Origin: Gracilimonas sp040117685
Lineage (GTDB): Bacteria > Bacteroidota > Rhodothermia > Balneolales > Balneolaceae
Direction of reading: 5' to 3'
DNA: 64,000 bases
Assembly: GCF_040117685.2 (NCBI RefSeq)
Contig: NZ_JBEDYP020000004.1
Coordinates: 8,995 to 72,994, forward strand
The notes beneath the pieces are model-generated. The model did no database searches, had not been told where the DNA came from, and worked only from the letters and a program-made list of their open reading frames with translations. A program made the position numbers and the translations under genes. Below are positions 8,566 through 17,298 of this stretch, piece by piece (positions within the stretch are counted from its first letter, which is position 1; the number at the start of each line of letters is the position of its first letter).

Positions 8566-9789
8566 CTATAACACATTGACCCTTTCCTGATTTACTGATT
8601 CGGATTGCTTTTTAATACTCCGAAATCCCAACAAAAAAAGAAGAGGCAAAATTGCAGAGGGGATCTGTTGAGGAATAAATGACCAGCTTAGGAGAAAGAG
8701 CAGAAGAATAGCTGCATATAGTACCAAAAACACTTTATAATTTTCTGAAAGTCGTTTTCTGCCCATAAAAGAAAATATAAAGGCCGACAAGGCCGGGGCA
8801 GACCACACTATATTCCAATTCCATTTGGTTGAGGGATACGAAGAAAAAAACCACAAAAAAATGATCAACACTCCAATTAACCCAATTATCCCGAATAACA
8901 GACGGTCGAACCAAAACCAGAATGTGTGATTAGTTCTATAGAAAAACCCGGCAAGCAGGCTTGTAATCAGCAAAAACCAAAAGCTTAAAGTGGGGCTTAC
9001 TCTCGCAGGACTAATGACAGACCGTTTCTGAGGAGCATAAAATCTCTGCTCTGAAACCAAGGCAAGACTTGTATCAGCTTGCTGTATCCGAGCGTGTGAA
9101 AATCCCTCTTTTAACAGGTCGGGTAAGAACAGCGTTTCCGACTCGGGTGGGTTGCGGTCGGCGGGAGTACCCAACAGCAAGTTAATCCCAAATTTTACCC
9201 AGGAAACGGATTTCAGGTAGGGATTAATAAACTGCCGAAAACTATTCTTTGCCGAATTTTGCGGCTCTTGAAAATGGATTGAATCCCCAGCTACTGCCTT
9301 GACAGCCTCATAGATCCGGGTGGTACAGTTATCATAGAAGAACTCGTAGGAATAATATCGATTTTCGGGCCGGGCGTTATTCTCCAAAAAATCATACAAG
9401 CGTTTGGTTTGATTCTCTGTTAGATTTAATTGCTGTTCAGTAATAATGCGGCCGTCATTCAAATATGCTTTTTTTGCATTCTCAAACTTGTTTACCGAAA
9501 GAAAATATCGCAGATCGCCGAGGGCAAATTTCCAATAAAATCCCGGAGCGTTGAAATCAAAAGTACCATAATTATATGCGCGATCTACACCTGATTCCGG
9601 GTCGTAAATGCGCAGGGCAGTATGGCCAAACAAAGTGTACAAATCAGCACCGGAAGAAGCCGTAAGGAGACTGACCTGAGCTTCTGGCGAAAGTTTAGGT
9701 TGCCCGGCGTCTACAGAAGAAGTTGCTGCAATAAATAGTATCAGGAAAAAGCTTACTGCTTTAGTTATAGTGTGCAACATATTGGCCAA
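8566..9789 (-). CDS. DUF4105 / Lnb-type membrane protein, probable lipoprotein N-acyltransferase
   Basis: The 407-residue protein starts with a signal peptide. A periplasmic DUF4105 domain (about 30-270) follows, with conserved LFGHTALRIYDP and YEFFYDNCTTRIYEAV. The His of GHTALR and Cys of DNCTTR are the likely catalytic pair of this papain-like fold. The C-terminal 140 residues form four to five membrane helices. Proteins of this family (Lnb) have been described as lipoprotein N-acyltransferases in Bacteroides, so a role in maturing lipoproteins such as the adaptors and channels encoded nearby is possible. It is separated from the ATPase gene by 21 bases after that gene's stop. Why it lies in a metal island is unclear. 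Confidence 0.8.
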   Translation of the reverse strand: MANMLHTITKAVSFFLILFIAATSSVDAGQPKLSPEAQVSLLTASSGADLYTLFGHTALRIYDPESGVDRAYNYGTFDFNAPGFYWKFALGDLRYFLSVNKFENAKKAYLNDGRIITEQQLNLTENQTKRLYDFLENNARPENRYYSYEFFYDNCTTRIYEAVKAVAGDSIHFQEPQNSAKNSFRQFINPYLKSVSWVKFGINLLLGTPADRNPPESETLFLPDLLKEGFSHARIQQADTSLALVSEQRFYAPQKRSVISPARVSPTLSFWFLLITSLLAGFFYRTNHTFWFWFDRLLFGIIGLIGVLIIFLWFFSSYPSTKWNWNIVWSAPALSAFIFSFMGRKRLSENYKVFLVLYAAILLLFLLSWSFIPQQIPSAILPLLFLLGFRSIKKQSESVNQERVNVL

Positions 9790-9810
9790 GCTAATTTATC
9801 TTTGAATAGG

Positions 9811-12306
9811 TTAGGATTTGTAAGCTAACAACCTCAACGCATTAAATACCACAACTACTGTTGACCCTTCGTGGCCGATGACTGCCCAACCCATGCTCAG
9901 GCCAAAAATCGTAGCTGGCACAAGCAGAGCCACCATACCCAGGCTGATCCACAGGTTCTGTTTGATGATCGATTTGGTTTTGCGGCTCAGTCCGATGGCA
10001 AACGGAAGAACGGAAATCTTGTCTGCCATTAAAGCTACATCGGCTGTTTCAAGGGCCACATCTGATCCGGCTGCTCCCATAGCAATGCCCACCGTGCTGT
10101 TGGCCATAGCCGGGGCATCGTTTACACCGTCGCCTACCATCGCTACATGGCCTTCCTCTTTACGAAGCTTTTTGATCGCATCCACTTTGTCTTCAGGCAG
10201 TAAATTACCTTTTGGGTCATCGATGCCAATTTCTTTAGCAACAGCGTCTGCTACACGCTGATTGTCTCCCGTAAGCATAATCAGGTGGGTCAAGCCCATG
10301 TCCCGCAGTTTTTGAATCACATCCTTTGCATCCTCGCGGGGCGTATCCATGAGTCCCAGCATACCAAGATATCGATCACCATGACGAACAATCATAGTCG
10401 TTTTCCCTTCTCCTTCCAATTCTTCTACACTTCGTTTAAGGTCTTCAGAGAGTTTAATGCCATCGGCCTCTTCAAATAGCTCCGCATTCCCGATATACAC
10501 TGTTATATCTTTAATCGTTGCTTTTACTCCCCGCCCTGTAATGGATTCAAGATCTTCGGCTTCGGGAAAATCAGTTTCCCCTAACTTCTCTTTTCCATCA
10601 CGCACCACGGCATCAGCGAGGGGGTGATCACTTAAACTTTCTACAGCTACAGCTACTTTTAACAACTCGTTTTCCTCCGTATCACCAAAGGTGATCACAT
10701 CAGTAAGTCTGGGCTCGCCTTCTGTGAGGGTTCCGGTTTTATCAAAAGCTAACGCCTTTAATATTCCAAGGTTTTCAAGGGGGCGACCGCCTTTTATCAG
10801 AACTCCACCTCTTGCGGCTCGTCCTACACCGCTAAGCACTGCGCTGGGCGTAGAAATAGCCAGTGCACAGGGACTTGCTGCCACAAGAACCGCCATGGCC
10901 CGATAAAAACTTGCTGAAAAAGATTCATCTATAACCAGAAAAGCAAAATTCAATATCACCACTAATACTAACACGGACGGTACAAAATACTTTTCAAATT
11001 TGTCGGTGAACTGTTGGGTCGGCGACTTCTGAGCTTCGGCTTCGTTAACCAGCTTGATCAGGCGAGAAAGTGTGGAATCTTTGGAAAGTTTTGTCACCTT
11101 TACCTCCAGACTTCCATTTCCATTGATGGTGCCGGCAAACACGCGGTGCTTATCGTCAATAGAATCTGCATCTTCATCGATGGATTCAGGATCGTCATAT
11201 TCCATCTTGTCTACGGGCACGCTTTCGCCGGTGATGGGTGCCTGGTTGACGCTGCTCTCGCCATTGATAACTACCCCGTCGGCGGAAATTTTACTGTTCG
11301 GTTTGATCACAATAACATCTCCAACCTGCAACTCCTCAACAGGTACCTCTTCGGTGGTTCCATCTTTTTTTCGCAGAGCGGTTTTTGGCGCAAGGTCAGA
11401 AAGCCCTTTGATGGCATCTCGTGCCCGACCCATAGCATAGTGTTCCAGGGAATGTCCAAGGCTGAACAAGAAAAGCAGAAGCGCCCCCTCAGCCCACTCC
11501 CCAAGGATTGCAGCTCCAATCGCGGCAACCAGCATCAGGAAATCAATCTCGAAATTTCCGGCTTTTACTTCGGTGTAAGCTTCCTGCACCAGGTAGAATC
11601 CACCAAAGAAGTAGGAGCTCACATATAGTGCAAGCGAGACCCAGCCGGGCAACGTGCTCACATAGGAGAGGCCGAATCCTATGCCGAGCAAGCTACCGCA
11701 TATCAGCGAGAAGATCAGCTCGGTTTTTTCGCCAAAGATGCCACCGTGATCATGGTCGTGCGAATCTTCTTCTTTATGTGAGTGCTCATGATCTGTCTCC
11801 GGTTTTTTCTCTTTACCATTTGTCTCCTCATTATTTTCTTTTACGTCCTGAAGTTCTTCGGAAAACTTCTCAATATCTAACCCAGTCTCTCTAATTATTT
11901 TCGTAAGCTTCTCCCTGCTAATATCACCCTTTTTATATTCCAGCCTGATCCAGCCTGTGGCGCTCGCGTAAGCATCTACAACTCCATCCACATCTCTGAG
12001 TTGCCGAGTAATTGATCGGGCGTGTCTGGAATGACGAATACCGTTCACTTTCACTAACATGTGCCCAAATATATCATGAAGTTTCGCACCGGTCTGTTGA
12101 GCAATGGTTTTTATTTTTTTTAGTGATATCGTTTCGGGATCAAAGTGAATACAGAGTTTTGGTTCTTTACTTTCATCTGTTTTAATATGTACCCGATCCA
12201 CTCCATCCCGTCCTTCAAGAGTTCCAATAAGCCGACTTACACATTTATCCTTATGATCAGGGATGTCAGGTAGTATTACAGGTATATCAAGTGTTAGTTT
12301 TTCCAT
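9811..12306 (-). CDS. P1B-4 type heavy-metal ATPase with degenerate HMA domains and His-rich linker
   Basis: The 831-residue ATPase contains TGESVPVDK (actuator), DKTGTLTEGEP (phosphorylation site) and MVGDGVNDAPAMA (hinge). The membrane metal site is SPC (AASPCALAISTPSAV) and the last helix carries HEGST. These two motifs define the P1B-4 group, linked in other bacteria to Co, Fe or Zn/Cd export. The N-terminus (1-180) has two ferredoxin-like HMA domains that have lost CxxC (PDIPDHKDKCVSRL and VKVNGIRHSRHA). A His/Asp/Glu-rich linker (HEHSHKEEDSHDHDHGG) precedes the first helix. The ATG at 12306 was chosen because the open frame beyond it adds 18 untypical residues. It probably follows the PII-like gene in module B. 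Confidence 0.92.
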   Translation of the reverse strand: MEKLTLDIPVILPDIPDHKDKCVSRLIGTLEGRDGVDRVHIKTDESKEPKLCIHFDPETISLKKIKTIAQQTGAKLHDIFGHMLVKVNGIRHSRHARSITRQLRDVDGVVDAYASATGWIRLEYKKGDISREKLTKIIRETGLDIEKFSEELQDVKENNEETNGKEKKPETDHEHSHKEEDSHDHDHGGIFGEKTELIFSLICGSLLGIGFGLSYVSTLPGWVSLALYVSSYFFGGFYLVQEAYTEVKAGNFEIDFLMLVAAIGAAILGEWAEGALLLFLFSLGHSLEHYAMGRARDAIKGLSDLAPKTALRKKDGTTEEVPVEELQVGDVIVIKPNSKISADGVVINGESSVNQAPITGESVPVDKMEYDDPESIDEDADSIDDKHRVFAGTINGNGSLEVKVTKLSKDSTLSRLIKLVNEAEAQKSPTQQFTDKFEKYFVPSVLVLVVILNFAFLVIDESFSASFYRAMAVLVAASPCALAISTPSAVLSGVGRAARGGVLIKGGRPLENLGILKALAFDKTGTLTEGEPRLTDVITFGDTEENELLKVAVAVESLSDHPLADAVVRDGKEKLGETDFPEAEDLESITGRGVKATIKDITVYIGNAELFEEADGIKLSEDLKRSVEELEGEGKTTMIVRHGDRYLGMLGLMDTPREDAKDVIQKLRDMGLTHLIMLTGDNQRVADAVAKEIGIDDPKGNLLPEDKVDAIKKLRKEEGHVAMVGDGVNDAPAMANSTVGIAMGAAGSDVALETADVALMADKISVLPFAIGLSRKTKSIIKQNLWISLGMVALLVPATIFGLSMGWAVIGHEGSTVVVVFNALRLLAYKS

Positions 12307-12470
12307 AGTTATTAAGTTTAAGTTAAAAAAAGAACTGAATGGGGGATCATCCCAATACAATTCATAAATAGCTGTAACGGTGCATTCTAAAACTTGCTAT
12401 TCATCGTTTAAAGACTACTGCCACGGTCAAATGGCAGCAATCTTGGGGTATAAAGTGATGTAATCTTAGC

Positions 12471-12791
12471 CTATCGAATCACTTCATCGTCGATTTCCCC
12501 AGTTCGAATTCTTATAGCTTTATCTACTTCGGATATAAATATTTTGCCATCACCCGAATTGCCCGTTTTTCCTTTTTGGATGATCGTATCAATAATTTCA
12601 GCAACCCGTTCATCGGGAACAACGGTTTCCAGTTTTATACGGTTGGTGAGCCGTGCTTTATCTTCGGCTTTAACGTGCCCCCATCCCCGCACATCCGATA
12701 AGGTTATACCAGGCGGTTCTGGTAAGGTTTCAAGGCCATCAATGACGTAATCAATCATGTTGGTACGAATAAATGCTTTAATCTCTTTCAT
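12471..12791 (-). CDS. PII-like protein of the metal-efflux-linked group (module B)
   Basis: This 106-residue protein starts MKEIKAFIRTNMIDYVIDGL and ends with a near-canonical PII B/C-loop region: KTGNSGDGKIFI, then RIRTGEIDDEVI. The T-loop (about 35-55, RGWGHVKAEDKARLTN) lacks the conserved Tyr used for uridylylation in GlnB/GlnK. It lies 65 bases after the czcA stop, the same place as the two other PII-like genes here. A PII group next to heavy-metal RND genes has been noted in the literature (PII-NG). It may be a trimeric cytoplasmic sensor of nucleotides or metal acting on the pump or ATPase; that role is inference. Confidence 0.88.
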   Translation of the reverse strand: MKEIKAFIRTNMIDYVIDGLETLPEPPGITLSDVRGWGHVKAEDKARLTNRIKLETVVPDERVAEIIDTIIQKGKTGNSGDGKIFISEVDKAIRIRTGEIDDEVIR

Positions 12792-12856
12792 AGTAAGTTG
12801 GTTTTAATGAAACCTCCAAGGTTTCAAATACCTTGAAGGTTTGTATCTATTTATAA

Positions 12857-15800
12857 TTACAGTTCAACGTGTTCTACTGGTTCAGCGAACCACTTGTAGA
12901 TAGTGGGTAATACCACCAGTGTAAGCAGAGTCGATGTTACCAGACCACCAACTACCACGGCTGCCAGAGGACGTTGCACATTCGAGCCGATATCGTTTGC
13001 CAGTAGCAACGGAATCAGTCCGAGACCGGTGGTTAAGGCCGTCATGAGTACAGGGCGTAGCCGTAACAAGGCGGCTTTAACAACTGCCTTGTGGGTTTCA
13101 AGTCCTTCCTCCCGAAGTTGGTTGATGTAGGAAACCAGCACCACGCCATTGAGTACCGCGATACCAAAGATGGCGATAAAACCCACGGCTGCCGGCACGG
13201 ACAAGTAGAGACCGGACACCCAAAGCGCTACAATACCACCGATAGTGGCAAAGGGTATATTCAGGAAGATGAGCACAGCGTATTTCCAGCTACTGAAGGT
13301 GGAAAACAGCATGAAAAAAATGAGTCCCAGCGTAATGGGAACCACTACATACAACCGCGCCATCGCCCGCTGTTGATTTTCAAACTGTCCACCGTATTCA
13401 GTGAAATATCCAGCCGGTAGTTCGACCTGCTCAGCCACCTTTTGCTGAATTTCACTAACTACGCTTCCCATGTCTCGACCGCGCACGTTAAGCTGCACAT
13501 AAGTTCGGCGACTGGCTTTATTTCTGGAGATCTGCTTGGGTCCGGTAAAGACTTCCACATCGGCTATTTGCGACAGCGGAACCAAAGCTCCTTTGGCTGT
13601 GCGGATGGGCAGATCCCGAACCTGGTCAATGTGGGTTCGCTGAGATTCCTGGAGGCGAACGAAGATATCGAAGCGGCGGATGCCTTCGAATACTTGCCCG
13701 GCTACCGAACCACCGATACCGGTTTCAACGGTATTAAGGAAATCATCCATGCTAATTCCAAGCCGTGCCAATTGCTCGCGATCCGGGCGAACCAGGATTT
13801 GTGGTTTGCCACCTTGTTGCTGGGCACGGACATCTACGGCTCCTTCTACACCTTTAGCAATGGCCTGAATTTCACCTGCTTTTTCAGCCAGTACGTCCAG
13901 ATCATCGCCATACAAACTTACAACCACTTGGGCCCGAACGCCGCTTAGCAATTCATCGGTGCGAAGCTGAATGGGCTGGGAAAAGTTGGAAGATACGCCG
14001 GGCAGATCCTCGGTCAGTTTTTCTGCCATCGCAGTTTGGAGTTCTTCGTAATCACGTCCCCATTTCCAGGCGTCCAAAGGTTTGAGGTTTACGACGTTAA
14101 ATACCACGTTCACCGGCTCGGGATCTCCACCCACTTCAGCGCGACCCACCCGCGAATACACGCTTTCCACTTCAGGAAAGGAAAGCATGGATTCCTGAAG
14201 TCGCTTGGAGTATTCAGTGGTAGTCGGAAGGTTCGCTCCCGGAGGCAACACCGAGCGTACGGCGTAAGTCCCTTCTCGTAAAGTGGGCTGAAACTCGGTT
14301 CCCAAATACGGAAAGATCGCCATACTACCGGCAAACAAAACAAGAGCGGCTCCAAATACCATTTTAGGATATTTGGAGGTCTTCTCGATCAACGGTTCAC
14401 TCCATTTTTTGAGCGTACGTACCAACCAGGGTTCCTTGTCCATGCCTTTTTCGGGAAGGATGAAGCTGGAGATAATAGGAATGTACGTCAGCGCTAAAAA
14501 GATGGCTCCGAACAGCGCAAAGGTAATGGTATAAGCCAGCGGTTTGAACATCTTTCCTTCCACACCTTCAAGCGAGAAGAGTGGCAGAAATACAATGATG
14601 ATAATGCTGGTAGCGAAAAAGACCGGTCGAATGACTTCACGCGCGGCTTCACTCACAATCCGTGTTAGGGACACATTTCCTTCTTTTCGTTCCTCAAGCA
14701 GCCTGTACGTGTTTTCCACAATTACCGTGGCACTATCACCGATCATCCCGATGCTGATCGCCAGCCCACCGAGACTCATCAGGTTAGCCGATATTCCCAG
14801 CCATTTCATCCCTATGAAAGCGATCAAGAAGGCAATGGGAACCGTGGAAATAATGATCAACGTGGATCGGATATCACCCATAAAGAAGTACAACACGATG
14901 AGCACCAGAATGGCTCCGATGTAGAGGGCATTGGTAACTGTACCCACGGCTTTTTCTACGAGTTCACCTTGAGAATAAAAGGTTTCCATGATCATCCCTT
15001 CGGGGAGGGCGCTATTAATGGCATCCACTTTATTATCCATTTCGGCCAGCAAGTCCTGTGTGTTGGTTCCGATGAGTTTCAACACAAAACCGCCCACCGA
15101 TTCTTCCCCGTTGGCAACCAGTGTTCCCCGCTTGATTTCCGAGCCAAATGCCACTTCAGCTACATCTTTCACATACACCGGAGTACCGTCTTCGTTGGAT
15201 ACGATTATATTCTCAAGGTCATTGAGACCTTCTTCGTCGGGTTGAATCCAGCCATAACCGCGCACCAGATATTCTTCTCCTCCGCGTTCCAGAAAAGAAG
15301 CGCCTACCGTGCGGTTGTTTTTATTGAGGGCACCTTCGAGATCTTCAAGGGTAAGTCCTCGGGAAACCAGGGCATTCATATCGGCTTTGACCTGGAATTG
15401 ACGAACATCCCCGCCAATCGACAGCACGCCGGTTACGCCGGGCACTGTTCGCAGCTGCGGTTTTATGATCCAATCCTGAGCGGTTCGAATGTCCATGAGG
15501 GAGTGATCGTAGCCTTCTTTATTCTTGACCTCATACATCAACACGGTTCCAAGGCCGGTGGTGATGGGGCCAAGTTGAGGCTCACCAAGACCGTCCGGTA
15601 TCTCATTTTTGGCCTGCGACAGTCGTTCGTTAACCAGTCGCCGGGCAAAGTAAATATCGGTTCCTTCCTCAAAGTAAATATTCACTCTGGAAAGCCCGAA
15701 AATGGAGGTGCTTTGCACCCGGTCCAGCTTCGGTAAACCATACATGGAGATCTCAATGGGATAACTTATTTGAGTTTCCACATCTACCGGAGAAAGGCCC

Positions 15801-15961
15801 GGACTGGAGGTAAACACCTGCACGAGTGTTGGTGATACATCTGGAAAGGAATCTATGGGTACATCCCGAAAGGAAAAGTAGCCATATAGCGCTACTGCGG
15901 CTACCAAAATAAAGATGGTCAGCCGGTTCTTTAATACTTTATCAATAATTTGTTCAAGCAT
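12857..15961 (-). CDS. czcA: CzcA-type heavy-metal RND efflux pump (module B)
   Basis: This 1034-residue pump has the full HME-RND layout: twelve helices in two repeats and two large periplasmic loops. It starts MLEQIIDKVLKNRLTIFILV and contains VPIDSFPDVSPTLVQV and GEPQLGPITTGLGTV. The helix-4 segment is GGLAISIGMIGDSATVIVEN, which differs from the DFG-type motif of the module A pump and from the IAIAIG-type motif of the module C pump. That suggests a different ion, but I cannot assign it. It ends normally (VVLPTIYKWFAEPVEHVEL), unlike the fused module A pump. It follows the adaptor gene by 43 bases and completes a separate CzcCBA operon. Confidence 0.94.
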   Translation of the reverse strand: MLEQIIDKVLKNRLTIFILVAAVALYGYFSFRDVPIDSFPDVSPTLVQVFTSSPGLSPVDVETQISYPIEISMYGLPKLDRVQSTSIFGLSRVNIYFEEGTDIYFARRLVNERLSQAKNEIPDGLGEPQLGPITTGLGTVLMYEVKNKEGYDHSLMDIRTAQDWIIKPQLRTVPGVTGVLSIGGDVRQFQVKADMNALVSRGLTLEDLEGALNKNNRTVGASFLERGGEEYLVRGYGWIQPDEEGLNDLENIIVSNEDGTPVYVKDVAEVAFGSEIKRGTLVANGEESVGGFVLKLIGTNTQDLLAEMDNKVDAINSALPEGMIMETFYSQGELVEKAVGTVTNALYIGAILVLIVLYFFMGDIRSTLIIISTVPIAFLIAFIGMKWLGISANLMSLGGLAISIGMIGDSATVIVENTYRLLEERKEGNVSLTRIVSEAAREVIRPVFFATSIIIIVFLPLFSLEGVEGKMFKPLAYTITFALFGAIFLALTYIPIISSFILPEKGMDKEPWLVRTLKKWSEPLIEKTSKYPKMVFGAALVLFAGSMAIFPYLGTEFQPTLREGTYAVRSVLPPGANLPTTTEYSKRLQESMLSFPEVESVYSRVGRAEVGGDPEPVNVVFNVVNLKPLDAWKWGRDYEELQTAMAEKLTEDLPGVSSNFSQPIQLRTDELLSGVRAQVVVSLYGDDLDVLAEKAGEIQAIAKGVEGAVDVRAQQQGGKPQILVRPDREQLARLGISMDDFLNTVETGIGGSVAGQVFEGIRRFDIFVRLQESQRTHIDQVRDLPIRTAKGALVPLSQIADVEVFTGPKQISRNKASRRTYVQLNVRGRDMGSVVSEIQQKVAEQVELPAGYFTEYGGQFENQQRAMARLYVVVPITLGLIFFMLFSTFSSWKYAVLIFLNIPFATIGGIVALWVSGLYLSVPAAVGFIAIFGIAVLNGVVLVSYINQLREEGLETHKAVVKAALLRLRPVLMTALTTGLGLIPLLLANDIGSNVQRPLAAVVVGGLVTSTLLTLVVLPTIYKWFAEPVEHVEL

Positions 15962-16004
15962 AGGTCAAATATTCAGGGTGATAATTTTGTTGAGCTGGTC
16001 AGCT

Positions 16005-17285
16005 TTAGTGGCCATGAGAAGCACTCCGGGTTGCGGCGGTTAAGGCCGATTTCAGGTCAAAAGCCCCTGAAAAAACGGCTGATTGTCCAGGTGTTAAACC
16101 GGAAAGTACTTCCACAAAACCGTCTCGTTCATTTCCAAGCGTAACGGCAACCGGACGGAAACTTCCGACCTCATCACCGGGCACAAATACACGGTCAGTA
16201 CCTTCGATTTGTTGAACGGCGTCCACAGGAATGAGGGCAGCGGTTTCCTTTGAATTGGTATAAATGCGAGCGGTGCCAAACATACCGGCACGTAGTTGTC
16301 CATCAGGGTTGTCGAACAGTGCACGTACAGGCATGGTTCGGGTTTCTTTTTCCAGCTCGTAGGAGATCCAGTCTGTGGTTCCTGAAAAGGTAGTGCCTGG
16401 CATGCTTCTCACGGAAAGCTCCACCGTTTGCTCGGTACTCAGGTTGCGAATATCCTGCTCATAGCCGTCTATCATCACCCATACCTTAGACAGATCTGCT
16501 ACGTGAACTGGCGTTTCGCTGGGGCTAATGGTTTGTCCGGGGGAAAGATTTCGCTCCTGAATGGTTCCACTTAGTGGACTGCTCAGGTAGAAATATGAAA
16601 GCGGGGTCTCACTTCCGGCCTTAATATTTTGGATGTCATTATGGGATAATCCGTACAAACGCAACGCTTCTGAGGCCGCATCAAGCTCTGCTTTCGCTTG
16701 TTCATATTCCAATTCGGCCTGCAACAGCTCAGCCTGACTGGAGATATCCTGTTCATACAAATTTTGCTCACGCTTAAAGTGGGCTTCCTCCTTCTTCATG
16801 GCCGCTCTGAGGCGAATGTAATCGGCTTTGATCTTACCAAGTCCAACGCTGCTCATTTGAGCGATGGCCTCGCCTTCTTCCACGTAGTCACCCAAATCTT
16901 TAAGCACTTTAACCACTTTGGCCTCAATTCTTGGGCCCACTTTTGCAATGCGATCCATATCATACATCACACTGGCAGGCCGTTGAATTATGGAGCTTGC
17001 ACTTCCGGCTTTCAGGGTATCTACGTTGATGTTTAGAGAAGCTAATTGCTCCTGTGATAAATGGACTTCACCTGAATGTTCACCTTCTTCTGCCGATCGC
17101 TCGCCTTCTGCCTCCGTATGTTGGGCTTCGTCTGAGCCGTGTTCAGAAGCGGTAGCATGGTTTTCGGTTTGTGGAGTGGATTCATTTTGAGAACTACAGC
17201 CGCTTATGACGACTCCACTCAAAAGCAACATCCACATCGGGAGTAATATGTTAATGATCTTCATTGTTTTTAATCTCTGTTTCAT
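16005..17285 (-). CDS. czcB: CzcB-type periplasmic adaptor with His-rich N-terminus (module B)
   Basis: The product is about 426 residues. A lipoprotein signal ends at the lipobox VISGC, followed by a linker rich in His, Glu and Ser (residues about 40-80) that could bind metal. The barrel-sandwich segments KVLKDLGDYVEEGEAIAQM and LSSPLSGTIQERNLSPGQ flank a coiled-coil hairpin, with the beta-barrel domain behind. ATG codons at 17285 (MKQRLKT) and 17264 (MKIINIL) both leave a working signal; the first lies 13 bases after the czcC stop and was preferred. The open frame extends to 17318, overlapping czcC. It bridges the module B pump and channel. Confidence 0.9.
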   Translation of the reverse strand: MKQRLKTMKIINILLPMWMLLLSGVVISGCSSQNESTPQTENHATASEHGSDEAQHTEAEGERSAEEGEHSGEVHLSQEQLASLNINVDTLKAGSASSIIQRPASVMYDMDRIAKVGPRIEAKVVKVLKDLGDYVEEGEAIAQMSSVGLGKIKADYIRLRAAMKKEEAHFKREQNLYEQDISSQAELLQAELEYEQAKAELDAASEALRLYGLSHNDIQNIKAGSETPLSYFYLSSPLSGTIQERNLSPGQTISPSETPVHVADLSKVWVMIDGYEQDIRNLSTEQTVELSVRSMPGTTFSGTTDWISYELEKETRTMPVRALFDNPDGQLRAGMFGTARIYTNSKETAALIPVDAVQQIEGTDRVFVPGDEVGSFRPVAVTLGNERDGFVEVLSGLTPGQSAVFSGAFDLKSALTAATRSASHGH

Positions 17286-17298
17286 GGGGTTCAAATAA

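Noticed and set aside
11014..11628. Open frame of about 204 codons on the + strand opposite the P1B-4 ATPase gene
   Set aside because: It has no domain features and lies entirely within the clearly coding ATPase gene on the other strand.
12418..12437. Stem-loop CTGCCA/TGGCAG between the PII-like gene and the P1B-4 ATPase gene
   Set aside because: The stem is six bases with an 8-base loop and no T-tract; too weak to call a terminator.
14969..15736. Long open frame of 255 codons on the + strand opposite czcA of module B
   Set aside because: It is the shadow of a strong RND pump gene; it has no recognisable domain, and its composition mirrors the antisense frame of the real gene.
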